Shown here piece by piece: positions 19,114-27,982 of a stretch of DNA of 33,208 nucleotides (positions within the stretch are counted from its first letter, which is position 1; every line of letters starts with the position of its first letter). The translations under genes and the position numbers were made by a program. Below the pieces are notes generated by a model that saw nothing but the letters and a program-made list of their open reading frames with translations, was not told where the DNA came from and did not search any database. The stretch is from an uncultured Eubacteriales bacterium (lineage in GTDB: Bacteria; Bacillota; Clostridia; Oscillospirales; Acutalibacteraceae): the NCBI GenBank assembly GCA_900317985.1, contig ONJD01000008.1:1-33208 (forward strand), in the 5' to 3' direction.

Positions 19114-19848
19114 TCAGTATACTCTGGCTCCAAACAGGCTGGAGCCGACTCTTACCAAAGTAGAACCCTCGAGAATTGCCTGCTCGTAATCTGCAGACAT
19201 GCCCATTGAGAGGGTATTGACATTAATATTATCTATATTTTTAACCTTCATGTCAACATACAGTTGATTCATTTTCGAAAAATAGCCCCGAAGGACAACC
19301 TCATCTTCACAGATGGGCGGGATGGCCATGAAGCCTTCCACCGACAGGCCGGGAAGCGCCGCGATCTCCGGCAGGAGGTCCTCCACCGCTTCGTACGGCA
19401 TGCCGCTCTTGGACTCTTCTTCTCCGACGTTGACTTCGAGAAGGATCTTCGTCACGAGGTCGTTTTTCACGGACTGTTTCGAGATCTCTTTCGCCACTTT
19501 GAGGCTGTCCACCGACTGGATGGTCGACACTTCGCCGACGATCTGCCGGACCTTGTTGGTCTGCAGATGACCGATGAGGTGACAGTCGACTCCGTCGAGG
19601 TCGAGCTCCGGCTTCTTGCCGAGGAACTCCTGGACGCGGTTCTCGCCGATGAGGTCGATGCCGCAGTGGATAGCGTGATTGATGAAGTAGGGTTCCACCG
19701 TCTTGGTGACGGCCATCAGGCGCACGTCCTCCGGGTCCCGGCCGCTCCGGATGGCGGCTTCCGCCATGCGGTCACGGATCTCTTTGATGTTCTCTTCAAT
19801 GTCCCGGCACCGGGCTTCCCGGTACTCAGTTAAGGATCTTTCCGTCAT
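19114..19848 (-). CDS. yggS: PLP homeostasis protein (YggS/YlmE/PLPBP family)
   Basis: A 244-residue single-domain protein with the fold of alanine racemase's barrel. The PLP lysine is Lys49 in LMAVTKTV. LIGENRVQEFLGK, CHLIGHLQTNK and the C-terminal STLVRVGSSLFGAR phosphate-binding loop match the family. It buffers pyridoxal phosphate and is not an enzyme of known reaction. It overlaps the end of the HlyD-like gene by 23 bases. The last 60 or so codons use far more A/T (runs such as AAT ATA GAT AAT ATT AAT) than the first part. Confidence 0.93.
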   Translation of the reverse strand: MTERSLTEYREARCRDIEENIKEIRDRMAEAAIRSGRDPEDVRLMAVTKTVEPYFINHAIHCGIDLIGENRVQEFLGKKPELDLDGVDCHLIGHLQTNKVRQIVGEVSTIQSVDSLKVAKEISKQSVKNDLVTKILLEVNVGEEESKSGMPYEAVEDLLPEIAALPGLSVEGFMAIPPICEDEVVLRGYFSKMNQLYVDMKVKNIDNINVNTLSMGMSADYEQAILEGSTLVRVGSSLFGARVY

Positions 19849-21067
19849 ATAAGTCTCTTCCTCCCAGGATGACTGCGTCGTACAGGGACACGAAGTCGCC
19901 TGTCTCCCCGTCTCTCGGGGTCTCGCTGGAAATGATGTAATCGTCTTCGGTGTAGACCGTTCTCAGCTGCTTGAACCGGGCGATGTTCCCCTCCTGGACA
20001 TAGACGCCTTCCTTGCCGTCAGCGGTGGTCCGGATGGCATCGGCCGGGATCTTGAGACCGGTGTAGGTGTGGAGGATGATCTGCCCTTCTTCCTTCCGCA
20101 GGGAGGCGATGTACGCATTCATGCGGTTACACTTGAACACGACCGCCACGTTGTCCTTCTTGTCAGCTTTGCTCTTCGAAGCCACGGTCGCCGTCACGGA
20201 ACGGACCGCGGAATACGGCAGATCGATGGTCACGGTCTCGCCCTTTTTCAGGGTCTTCGCCGTGTCGGCGTCGAGGGAGCAGAGCAGGAACCAGTCAAAG
20301 TTCGTGGAGACCTTGCCGATGACCTTGTCCGAGACTTCCTCGGGGTCGGACTCCAGCAGTTTCTCGATGTCTTCCGGTGTCAGTTTCGACACCTTGTCAT
20401 ATTTCGTGGAGAGCTCGTAACCGTCCACGCTGTCGATGAAGAAACCGGAGCGTTCGGAATCGAGGGTCTCATACCCTTCCGCCGTGTTGGACAGGGCTTT
20501 CTGCCGGCTCGTGAGCTCGGTCACTTTGTTGTCGAGGGCGACGGTCTCGCCGGTGGCGATCTGCCGCGCGAGGATCTGGTCGCGCACGTCGTAGACCTGC
20601 TCCTGCATGTCGGTCAGGTCTCCGTTGTCGACGAGTTCCGCGAGGTCGATGACGTCCTGCGAGATGCGCTTCCCGAGCGCGTTCAGGTTGACGGCATAGG
20701 TGCCCTTCTGCTGGTTGAGCCGGGTGTAACGGGCGAGGTTCTCCTCGACCCGGTTCCGCTCGGCGTAGCGAGAGGCGTCGGCGTCGCTGTTGAAGATGGC
20801 GACGACGCTTTCGCCGGCCCCCACGCGGGACCCGGACGGGACCAGCGGGATGAGGATGCCGTCAGAGGAAGTTTCCAGGAAACTCTCGTCCCGGACGACA
20901 AACAGGTCGGTATCGACGGTGTCTTTCACGGTCGACTGCCGGACGACTTCGGTCCGGACCGAGCTGTGGGCCGCCTGATAGAACTGGTATACGAAGTAGA
21001 CGAGGACCAGCACGGAAAGGCCCAGCAGAAGAATCCGCCAGAGCTGCTGTTTCGTTCGTTCGTTCAA
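19826..21067 (-). CDS. HlyD-like membrane-anchored adaptor protein of the division-cluster type
   Basis: A 413-residue protein with one N-terminal membrane span (about 10-31). Then comes an extracellular part with a lipoyl-like half (RDESFLETSSDGILIPLVPSG and VGAGESVVAIF), a helical segment at about 100-190, and a beta-rich C-terminal half. This is the layout of periplasmic adaptor (membrane fusion) proteins. No transporter gene is adjacent, and similar proteins occur next to yggS-sepF in other Clostridia, so an envelope role is possible. The start is TTG at 21067, with GGAGGGG 6 bases upstream, overlapping the miaA stop as TTGA. The frame continues upstream, but that part is only miaA read out of frame. 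Confidence 0.78.
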   Translation of the reverse strand: MNERTKQQLWRILLLGLSVLVLVYFVYQFYQAAHSSVRTEVVRQSTVKDTVDTDLFVVRDESFLETSSDGILIPLVPSGSRVGAGESVVAIFNSDADASRYAERNRVEENLARYTRLNQQKGTYAVNLNALGKRISQDVIDLAELVDNGDLTDMQEQVYDVRDQILARQIATGETVALDNKVTELTSRQKALSNTAEGYETLDSERSGFFIDSVDGYELSTKYDKVSKLTPEDIEKLLESDPEEVSDKVIGKVSTNFDWFLLCSLDADTAKTLKKGETVTIDLPYSAVRSVTATVASKSKADKKDNVAVVFKCNRMNAYIASLRKEEGQIILHTYTGLKIPADAIRTTADGKEGVYVQEGNIARFKQLRTVYTEDDYIISSETPRDGETGDFVSLYDAVILGGRDLYDGKILN

Positions 21068-22014
21068 AGGATCCCCTCCTCTTCGATGATGGCAAGGGCC
21101 TCGGCCGTCAGGGCCGAAAGGTCCGGTGTTTGATCGATGTAGAGCCAGTGTACGTCCGGGTTCCGGCGGAACCAGGTGAGCTGGCGTTTCGCGTAATGTC
21201 GGGTGTCGATCTTCAGCTGTTCCGCACAGTGTTCCAGGGTGTCTTCCCCCTGCAGGTACGGCAGCATCTCCTTGATGCCGATGGCCTGGGCGGCCGTGGC
21301 ACCGGGGCGTTCGATCAGCCAATGTCTCGCCTCGTCCAGGAGACCATTCTCGATCATCCGGTCGACGCGCCGGTTGATGCGGTCGTAGAGATAATCGCGG
21401 TCTTCCGCCGTGAGGCCGATGTAGACGACGTCGTAATGGCCGGGTTCCCGATGGGACTGGGCGATCTGGTCGGTCATAGTGTACCCTGTCAGTTCATAAA
21501 CTTCAAGGGCTCGAAGGACTCTTCCGGTGTTGTTCGGGTGGAGGCCTTCCGCGTATTCGGGGTCGATGCTCTGCAGCCGGGCGTACATCGCCTCAGGGCC
21601 CGAGGACTCGAGTTCCCTTCGGAGACGGGCGCGGACCTCGGTGTTGTCCCCCGTGTCGAAGAACTGCAGGTTCTCGATGAACGAATCGAGGTACAGGCCG
21701 GTGCCGCCGACGAGGATGACGTTCTTCCCTCTCCCGCGGATGTCCGCGATGATGCGGGCCGCGTCCTCCTGGAACCGCGCGACACTGTAGTTCTCGGACG
21801 GGTCCACGACATCGATGAGGTGGTGCGGGATGCCCTGCATCTCGTCCGCCGTCGGTTTCGCGGTGGCCACGTCCATGCCCTTGTAGAGCTGCATGGAGTC
21901 GAACGAGAGGACCTCTCCGTCCAGTGCCTTTGCCAGTTCCACGGCCAGCGCCGTTTTCCCGGACGCGGTGGGGCCGACGACCGCCACCAGCGGTGTGCGC
22001 TCAGTGTTTGACAC
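21064..22014 (-). CDS. miaA: tRNA dimethylallyltransferase
   Basis: A 316-residue enzyme that adds a dimethylallyl group to N6 of A37 in tRNAs reading U-starting codons. The P-loop GPTASGKTALA is at 14-24, followed by the SFDSMQLYKGMDVATAKP block, the VGGTGLYLDS motif and the C-terminal TRHYAKRQLTWFRR. The start is GTG, with AAGGAGAA at good spacing. It overlaps the upstream DUF896 gene by 14 bases and the downstream HlyD-like gene by 4 bases. Confidence 0.95.
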   Translation of the reverse strand: MSNTERTPLVAVVGPTASGKTALAVELAKALDGEVLSFDSMQLYKGMDVATAKPTADEMQGIPHHLIDVVDPSENYSVARFQEDAARIIADIRGRGKNVILVGGTGLYLDSFIENLQFFDTGDNTEVRARLRRELESSGPEAMYARLQSIDPEYAEGLHPNNTGRVLRALEVYELTGYTMTDQIAQSHREPGHYDVVYIGLTAEDRDYLYDRINRRVDRMIENGLLDEARHWLIERPGATAAQAIGIKEMLPYLQGEDTLEHCAEQLKIDTRHYAKRQLTWFRRNPDVHWLYIDQTPDLSALTAEALAIIEEEGIL

Positions 22015-22225
22015 TGTTCTTCTCCTTCTTCTGCACTTTCCGTTTGTTGCCCTTCTCGTCCACGATGACCGTGTTCTCCAGCTGGAGAGACAGGTTCCGC
22101 TTGATCGAGTTGATATATTCGGACCGCAGTTTCTGCTGTTCGGCGCGTTCCTCGTCCGTGAGGCCCTCTTCGGTCCTCTGCTTGCGGGCGAGTTCGTTGA
22201 TGCGGTCGATCTTATCCTGTGTCAT
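22001..22225 (-). CDS. DUF896 (YnzC-type) small protein
   Basis: A 74-residue helical protein beginning TQDKIDRINELARKQ, then GLTDEERAEQQKLRSEYI, the hallmark of the DUF896/YnzC family of Firmicutes. The family forms a two-helix N-terminal unit and has no settled function, with links to stress and SOS-type responses in some species. The C-terminal end is basic (KRKVQKKEK). ATGA overlap with the cca stop and 14-base overlap with miaA show tight coupling. Confidence 0.9.
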   Translation of the reverse strand: MTQDKIDRINELARKQRTEEGLTDEERAEQQKLRSEYINSIKRNLSLQLENTVIVDEKGNKRKVQKKEKNSVKH

Positions 22226-23571
22226 GGTTTCATTCCTTTTTCTCTGACATACGCCAGTAGTGATTCCCGTTCGTTCGGCAGGTCCCCTGCCATGACCGCT
22301 TCGAGGAGGTCTTCGAGGAAGGCGCCCATCTGCGGTCCGGGCTCCATGCCGAGGGCGATGAGGTCGCCGCCGTCGACGGCAAGGTCCCGGGTACGGTACA
22401 CCGGGTCTTTGTTCAGAAGAATGTTCAGCTTCTGTTCTATTGTACTCAGCCTGTCAAGGTCTTCCCCGGTTTTGGCCGGGTTCTGAGCCAGACAGTCCGC
22501 TCTTTGAACGAGGATGAGGTGCCGGAGCGTGTCCGGACCGAATTTGTGGAGACGTCTCAGGAGGATGTGGTCCGTCGCTTCGAGCGGGTAGTCGTGGAAC
22601 TCGACGAGCGTGCGCACTTCGTCCTGCATGGCCGTCGAGAGCTTCAGGCGATGGACGATGTCGTCCGCGATCCGCGCGCTGTGCTTCGCGTGTCCGTAAA
22701 AGTGGCCGACGCCCTTGTCATCGGTGAAGAACGTCTCCGGTTTCCCGAGATCGTGGAGCAGCATCGCGAGCCGCAGTTCCGGCTCCGGTTCGATGTGTTC
22801 CACCGCGTGACAGGTGTGGGTGTAGACATCGTAGATGTGCCAGGGGTTCTTCTGTTCAAAATCGAAGCAGGGTTTCAGTTCCGGGAACAGGACCGCGAAA
22901 ACGTCGCGGTAGTCCTGCAGGACGCGATACACGTCCTTCCCGCAGAGAAGCTGCAGCAGCTCCGCCGAGATGCGTTCCCACGCAACATGGAGGATGCGCT
23001 CTTTGAGGGCGTGGATCGCCGAAGATGTCTTCTCCTCGATGGCAAAACCGAGGACGCTCGAAAACCGCAGGGCACGCAGGATGCGCAGGGCATCTTCCGT
23101 GAAGCGGGTCTCCGGGTCGCCTACACAGCGGATGAGGTGGGCCTCGATGTCCGCAGCGCCGCCGTAGAGGTCTTCATACCCTCTCGCCGGGCTGTAGGCG
23201 ATGGCGTTCATCGTGAAGTCCCGCCGGGCGAGGTCTTCGCCGAGGGTCCTCGTGAACGTGACGGCATCGGGATGGCGGGAGTCTTTGTAGGTCCCGTCGA
23301 CCCGGTATGTGGTGATCTCGAGGAGCATGTCGTCGAGGAGGACCGCCACGGTGCCGTGCTGCAGGCCGGTCTCGATGGTCCGGTAGTCGGAGAACACGGA
23401 GAGCGTCTCCTCCGGAAGAGCGGAGGTCGTGATGTCCCAGTCTTTGGGGGTGTCCCCGAGCAGCGCGTCGCGCGTGCAGCCGCCGACGACCCAGGCTTCA
23501 AAGCCGGCGGTCTCCAGGAGGCCGAGAGCGGTCTCGACAGGACCCGGCAACACGATATTCGGTTGTGTCAT
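22222..23571 (-). CDS. cca: CCA-adding tRNA nucleotidyltransferase (or poly(A) polymerase-type relative)
   Basis: A 449-residue class II nucleotidyltransferase. The head domain shows VVGGCTRDALLG and the catalytic DWDITT acidic pair. RRDFTMNAIAY and the TRFTEDALRILRALRFSS helix follow. An HD domain is present, with LAMLLHDLGKPET and a YGHAKHSA histidine. It should repair or complete 3' CCA ends of tRNAs. The HD domain may remove phosphates. AGGAGGTG is a near-perfect ribosome binding site. It sits 14 bases after rnmV and overlaps the DUF896 gene as ATGA. Confidence 0.93.
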   Translation of the reverse strand: MTQPNIVLPGPVETALGLLETAGFEAWVVGGCTRDALLGDTPKDWDITTSALPEETLSVFSDYRTIETGLQHGTVAVLLDDMLLEITTYRVDGTYKDSRHPDAVTFTRTLGEDLARRDFTMNAIAYSPARGYEDLYGGAADIEAHLIRCVGDPETRFTEDALRILRALRFSSVLGFAIEEKTSSAIHALKERILHVAWERISAELLQLLCGKDVYRVLQDYRDVFAVLFPELKPCFDFEQKNPWHIYDVYTHTCHAVEHIEPEPELRLAMLLHDLGKPETFFTDDKGVGHFYGHAKHSARIADDIVHRLKLSTAMQDEVRTLVEFHDYPLEATDHILLRRLHKFGPDTLRHLILVQRADCLAQNPAKTGEDLDRLSTIEQKLNILLNKDPVYRTRDLAVDGGDLIALGMEPGPQMGAFLEDLLEAVMAGDLPNERESLLAYVREKGMKP

Positions 23572-23585
23572 CGGGCCACCTCCTG

Positions 23586-24173
23586 TCAGTCGACGAGGGC
23601 TCGGTATTCGTCATAGGAGACCATCATGTTGATGATCCGTAACAGCTGTTTGCCGGTCATGCGTTCCGGGAGGCCGAGCGCCTTCTGGAGCGCCAGCCGC
23701 TTCGCTTTGCTGTTCGGGCCTCCGGAGAGGCCGTCGCGGTAAAAGTCGAGACGGGTGATCGGCCGCCGGTCGGAGGGCTCGGACGGTACATCGCCGACCT
23801 CGGTCACACCGGCTTTTTGGAGAGCGTCGATGAGGATGTCGTCCGGGATGCCTTCGACCCCGAGTTTCCCCTCTTTCGACGGCTTGTCTTTTCGTTTCTC
23901 TTTTCCGTAAAGGTCCGGGACATAGACGTCCGTGATCTGTTCGGCCGGCACGAGGCCCCGGATGTAGTTTCGGATGAGCATGCCCGCGGAGTCCCCGTCC
24001 GTGAGGACCAGAAGGCCTCTCTTTTCGGCAAGGGTGCGGAGCAGTTCCTGTTTTTCATGGTCTTTGAACACCCCGAACCCCTCGGTGCGGAGGATGGCGG
24101 CGTCCACGAGGTTCGCGAGGCGGATGGCGTCGTATTTGCCCTCCACCACGATGACTTTGTCGGTCTTCAGCAT
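23586..24173 (-). CDS. rnmV: Ribonuclease M5 (5S rRNA maturase)
   Basis: A 195-residue protein. The N-terminal Toprim domain has VVEGKYDAIRL, with the catalytic glutamate, and LTDGDSAG, with the acidic DxD pair. RLALQKALGLPERMTGKQLLRIIN at the C-terminus matches the RNase M5 tail. It trims 5S rRNA precursors on both sides. In many Firmicutes it neighbours ksgA; here it lies between holA and cca. The ribosome binding site is weak (AGAAGG) and the start is 4 bases from the holA stop, so re-initiation from holA is likely. Confidence 0.92.
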   Translation of the reverse strand: MLKTDKVIVVEGKYDAIRLANLVDAAILRTEGFGVFKDHEKQELLRTLAEKRGLLVLTDGDSAGMLIRNYIRGLVPAEQITDVYVPDLYGKEKRKDKPSKEGKLGVEGIPDDILIDALQKAGVTEVGDVPSEPSDRRPITRLDFYRDGLSGGPNSKAKRLALQKALGLPERMTGKQLLRIINMMVSYDEYRALVD

Positions 24174-24177
24174 GGGC

Positions 24178-25224
24178 TCACGCCTTCTGCCGGCGGGCCA
24201 GCGCCAGCTCGATCATCAGCTTTTCGAAGACCGTGCGGTGGTCCTCCGATGTGCTCTTGAGTTTGGTGTCGGCCTCAGCCAGGAGTTCGAGAGACTTGCG
24301 GAGGGCCGGCATGGAGAACCGGCCGGCGCGGCGGAACGCGTTGCGCAGTTTGAAGTCGCTCTTGTACGCCTGCGGGAACAGTTTTTTGAGGTCGCGCTGC
24401 TGCCCTCCCTCGTGGGCGATGACTTTTGCGCGGTACATGTCGGAGTAGGTGGAGACCAGCGCGCCGAGGATCATCATGGGTTCCGTCTTCATGTCGAAGA
24501 GGATGCCGAGCGCCTGGAACACGCGGTCGAAATTGTTGTCGAGGAGAGCGTCGATCATCTGGAACGCCGTCGCCTCGAGCGACCGGACACAGACCTTGTC
24601 GATGTCGGACTGTGTGATCTCCCGCTCCGTAAAGTTGCAGAGTTTTTCGATCTCGGTGACGAGGTTGCCCATGTCTTCCCCGACGTTGTCGAGGAGGTAC
24701 TCCGCCGTATATGCCGAGATGACCCGGTCAGACTTCCCGCATTCGGAGATGACGAACCGTACGAGGTCCTGCCGCGTCCGCGCGTCGAGGTCCACCACGG
24801 CGCCGACTTCGTCGATGAGCGCCAGCAGTTCCTTCATCTTCTTCGTCTTCTGCGGGAACCCGACGGTGTCCTGCCAGAAGATGAGCGTACAGGTGTCCGG
24901 CGCGTCCGAGAGCAGTTCGACGAGCGCTTCGCGGTCGGAGTCGTCGAGTTTTTCGAAGTCGAGGTCGTGGACGAGGACGCAGGTGCGCTCGCACATGGCG
25001 GGCAGCGCCTCCACGCATTCCACGAGTTCGTTCATCGTGACGGTCTCGCCGTCGAGTTTATGGTAGTTGAACACCTCAAGGCCGGCAGGTACGACGCTGC
25101 CAGCGAGGAGGTTCGCGTAATTCAGTTTGAGGTAGGGCTCGCTCCCCCGAAGGAGGTACACAGGCAGGAACTCCTGGGACTTGATGTTCTTCCACAGGGT
25201 CTTTTCGGTCAGTTTCAAGGACAT
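24178..25224 (-). CDS. holA: DNA polymerase III subunit delta
   Basis: A 348-residue clamp-loader subunit that opens the beta sliding clamp. It begins LKLTEKTLWKNIKSQEFLPVYLL, has GSEPYLK in the usual early position, and ends with the helical C-terminal domain (FRRAGRFSMPALRKSLELLAEAD). The AAAGGAG box lies only 1 to 2 bases before the ATG at 25224 but 7 bases before a TTG at codon 3 (25218), so the true start may be that TTG. It follows comEC by 19 bases, a common Firmicute order. Confidence 0.93.
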   Translation of the reverse strand: MSLKLTEKTLWKNIKSQEFLPVYLLRGSEPYLKLNYANLLAGSVVPAGLEVFNYHKLDGETVTMNELVECVEALPAMCERTCVLVHDLDFEKLDDSDREALVELLSDAPDTCTLIFWQDTVGFPQKTKKMKELLALIDEVGAVVDLDARTRQDLVRFVISECGKSDRVISAYTAEYLLDNVGEDMGNLVTEIEKLCNFTEREITQSDIDKVCVRSLEATAFQMIDALLDNNFDRVFQALGILFDMKTEPMMILGALVSTYSDMYRAKVIAHEGGQQRDLKKLFPQAYKSDFKLRNAFRRAGRFSMPALRKSLELLAEADTKLKSTSEDHRTVFEKLMIELALARRQKA

Positions 25225-25243
25225 TCTCCTTTGTTCTGGCGAT

Positions 25244-27424
25244 TCACCGGCGGTAGAGCCGGAACCGTCCCTTTGAGACGCGGGCGTCTACTTCGCCCGA
25301 TTCACCGGATACAATTATATACGAAGATGTCGGCAACTTCAAACCTTCCGAGCGTTTTCCCCGAAGATAACAGATGCTGGCGGAACGGGCCTCCGGCGGC
25401 AGCGCTTCCACCCGCACCGTAGGCCGGAAAAGAAGGAGGTGCCTCACGCCCTGGACCTCGAGCAGCGCGGCCGGATAATCCTGGTCCTGACGGTACAGGT
25501 GGAGCGTCACTTCCGGCCACAGATCGATGATCTGTTCCTCCGGCCCGGCGAACTGTTCCGGCGGCAGATAGACCTCCGGTTCGAAGGCCTCCCGCACCGC
25601 TTTGACTGCGCCGGACTCGGTCTTCGTCTCCCGCGGCACGACGAGCGCCGACACCTTCGTCACCCCTTCCCGCTGGAAGAGGTCTTTCAGCGCCTGTTCA
25701 GTCCCGTACTCGTCGCTGCCGCAGCCGATGACGGCGGCCGCGTGGCGGTGGATGACCACCGCGCAGGAGCCCTCCACGTCCGGGAACACGACGTGGGTCA
25801 CGTTCCGGTTCAGCGCGGTCTCTGTGAACACCGAGCCGAGCAGCACGATGACCGACAGGAGCGCCGTCATGCGGATGAGCCCCCGCTCCTGCAGCGAGCC
25901 GTAGAGGATGAAGCCGGCGACCGCCACGAGCAGAGCTCCCACCAGTCCGAGGCCGAACCCCCGCCCGGACAGGGAGACGTAAGCAAGGGGCAGGCCGGCC
26001 AGAGCGGTGCATGCGGAGACCATGAACCGCGCGAGCACACCGGCGCCGAGGAAGCACCAGGGACACAGGAGCGAGAGGCCGGGAACGGAAGCGAGGAAGG
26101 CGCCGAGACCGGTCAGGAGGATGGCGGCGGAGGACGCCGAGGACACCAGCAGATTGCTGAAGAGCGTGACGAGGGACACGTTCCCGAACGTCAGGACCAT
26201 GACCGGCAGCGTGAAGACGAAACTGCACAGCGAGACCAGGAGGACGCCGAGGGGCGCCTCCACTTTTTTGCGCAGTTTGTAGTTGAAGATCCGCTCCATG
26301 AGGTACTCCCTCAGAGCGCCCGAGAGCGGCGGGTACCAGGAGAGGATGCCGAGCGTGGCGGCATAGGACAGGAGCACGCCGGTGTCCCCGGCGTAAAACG
26401 GGTTCGGCAGCACGATGACCAGTACCGCGATGCCGAGAGCGTTCAACGGTTCTGACGAGCGGACCCACAGGCGGCTCAGGAAGAAGACGGCCAGCATGAT
26501 GCCGGCCCGGACCGCGCTGCGGGGGAACCCGGTGAGCGCGACGAAGAGAAAGAGGAACAGGATGGCGCCGCCGGACGCGGTCTTCCGTCCCGCCCCGAAG
26601 TGCAGCAGGATCTGATAGACCAGCATGGTCCAGAGGGAGACATGGAACCCGGAGACCGCGAACAGGTGCAGGACGCCGGCCTTTTGGAAGACGGCGTTCG
26701 TGTCTGCCGAGATGTCGGTCTTGTCCCCGACGAGCATGCCTTCGAGGACCCCGGACTCCTGCGGCGGGAGCCATTCCTCGATGCGCTCCGTCAGGGTCTC
26801 CCGCAGCGTCGTGAGCCGGATGCGCAGCGTCCACCAGGCGAGTTTGACCGGCGGCACCGAGACGTCTCCCCGGCGCTCGGTCTCGTCGAGCGGGTCCGCG
26901 TCGATCCGCCCGCCGCTGGTCGCCCCGAGGTAGATGCCCCGGGACTTGTAGTACCGGGCGACGGCCGGGTTCTGCTCCCCGAGGACTTTCGTCTGAAGGG
27001 TGCCGCGGAACACATCGCCGACTCTGGGCTCATAGGTGTCCGACGACAGGCGCAGTTTGCGGACCGGCTCTCCCCCGTCGACGACGAGGACACATCGGTG
27101 GGCACCGGAAGAGCTGTCGTTCAGCACCTCGGTCACGAGGAACGTGTCGTCGATCTCTTTCCCGGCGTGCTCCAGAGCGGGCCGGTAGACGAGCAGCGTC
27201 TGCAGGAGGAACGCGGTACACGCGACCAGCACGACGGCGCAGGCGGCCAGAAAGAATTTGAGCTTCTGCTTCCCCTGGACCGGGCGGCGCAGCCGGTCGA
27301 GAAGGAAGATGACGACCGGCACGACCGCCACCATCAGGCCGACCGCCATGCCCGTCCCGGTCAGGGACAGGACCATGAGCGTCCAGAGGTAGCAGCTGCC
27401 GAAGTAGAACATGGGTTTTTCCAT
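25244..27424 (-). CDS. comEC: ComEC/Rec2-type DNA-uptake channel with a degenerate metallo-beta-lactamase domain
   Basis: A 727-residue multi-span membrane protein. The order is two N-terminal spans, an OB-like DUF4131 region (about 85-180), and the competence core with GVLHLFAVSGFHVS (250-263) and many spans to about 560. The C-terminal domain lies where ComEC normally carries a metallo-beta-lactamase fold. The core should form the channel for single-stranded DNA entry. In the C-terminal domain the usual DVGQGDS is DVEGSC, the LIDTG-like strand is VIGCG, and the metal-binding HxHxDH stretch is PRETKTES, so nuclease activity is unlikely. The start at 27424 follows GAGGTGATC. An upstream open stretch of 47 codons has no family similarity. 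Confidence 0.9.
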   Translation of the reverse strand: MEKPMFYFGSCYLWTLMVLSLTGTGMAVGLMVAVVPVVIFLLDRLRRPVQGKQKLKFFLAACAVVLVACTAFLLQTLLVYRPALEHAGKEIDDTFLVTEVLNDSSSGAHRCVLVVDGGEPVRKLRLSSDTYEPRVGDVFRGTLQTKVLGEQNPAVARYYKSRGIYLGATSGGRIDADPLDETERRGDVSVPPVKLAWWTLRIRLTTLRETLTERIEEWLPPQESGVLEGMLVGDKTDISADTNAVFQKAGVLHLFAVSGFHVSLWTMLVYQILLHFGAGRKTASGGAILFLFLFVALTGFPRSAVRAGIMLAVFFLSRLWVRSSEPLNALGIAVLVIVLPNPFYAGDTGVLLSYAATLGILSWYPPLSGALREYLMERIFNYKLRKKVEAPLGVLLVSLCSFVFTLPVMVLTFGNVSLVTLFSNLLVSSASSAAILLTGLGAFLASVPGLSLLCPWCFLGAGVLARFMVSACTALAGLPLAYVSLSGRGFGLGLVGALLVAVAGFILYGSLQERGLIRMTALLSVIVLLGSVFTETALNRNVTHVVFPDVEGSCAVVIHRHAAAVIGCGSDEYGTEQALKDLFQREGVTKVSALVVPRETKTESGAVKAVREAFEPEVYLPPEQFAGPEEQIIDLWPEVTLHLYRQDQDYPAALLEVQGVRHLLLFRPTVRVEALPPEARSASICYLRGKRSEGLKLPTSSYIIVSGESGEVDARVSKGRFRLYRR

Positions 27425-27496
27425 ACGATCACCTCGGCTCCAGTCTACCGGAACGGGGTGCCCTGTGACGGGTCTTCCCGCGGGAGCGGTCGGTTT

Positions 27497-27509
27497 CGTT
27501 CGCCGAACG
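27497..27509. promoter_or_regulatory. Perfect palindrome upstream of comEC
   Basis: CGTTCGCCGAACG is a perfect 6+1+6 inverted repeat, 73 bases before the comEC start, with another AACGGTCGTT just beside it. It could be an operator for comEC. No convincing -10/-35 pair was found in 27425-27562, and the rest of that gap shows nothing else. Confidence 0.3.
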
Positions 27510-27562
27510 GTCGTTATGGTCTCCCTTTTTGGCGATGAACGGTCCATCGCCTCACCCACACG

Positions 27563-27597
27563 CAAAAAAGCACCCGGAAGAGACTTCCGAGTGCTTT
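27563..27597 (-). terminator. Intrinsic terminator of the alaS-HIT unit
   Basis: On the minus strand AAAAGCAC, CGGAAG and their partners CTTCCG, GTGCTTTT form an interrupted 14-bp stem with a short loop, ending in TTTTTTG. It begins about 29 bases after the stop codon of the HIT gene. Confidence 0.9.
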
Positions 27598-27625
27598 TGG
27601 ATGGTATGAGGTTTGGAAGACCGGC

Positions 27626-27982
<357 letters not shown>

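Noticed and set aside
20069-21133. Plus-strand frame opposite the HlyD-like gene
   Set aside because: No ribosome binding site or recognisable domain, and its composition is that of an antisense shadow. The same holds for similar plus frames at 4231-5691, 11465-13027, 22504-23616, 24022-25422 and 27665-30637.
21068-21322. N-terminal extension of the HlyD-like protein
   Set aside because: These codons are miaA read in another frame, rich in Arg, His and Pro. A TTG start with a strong ribosome binding site at 21067 explains the gene better.
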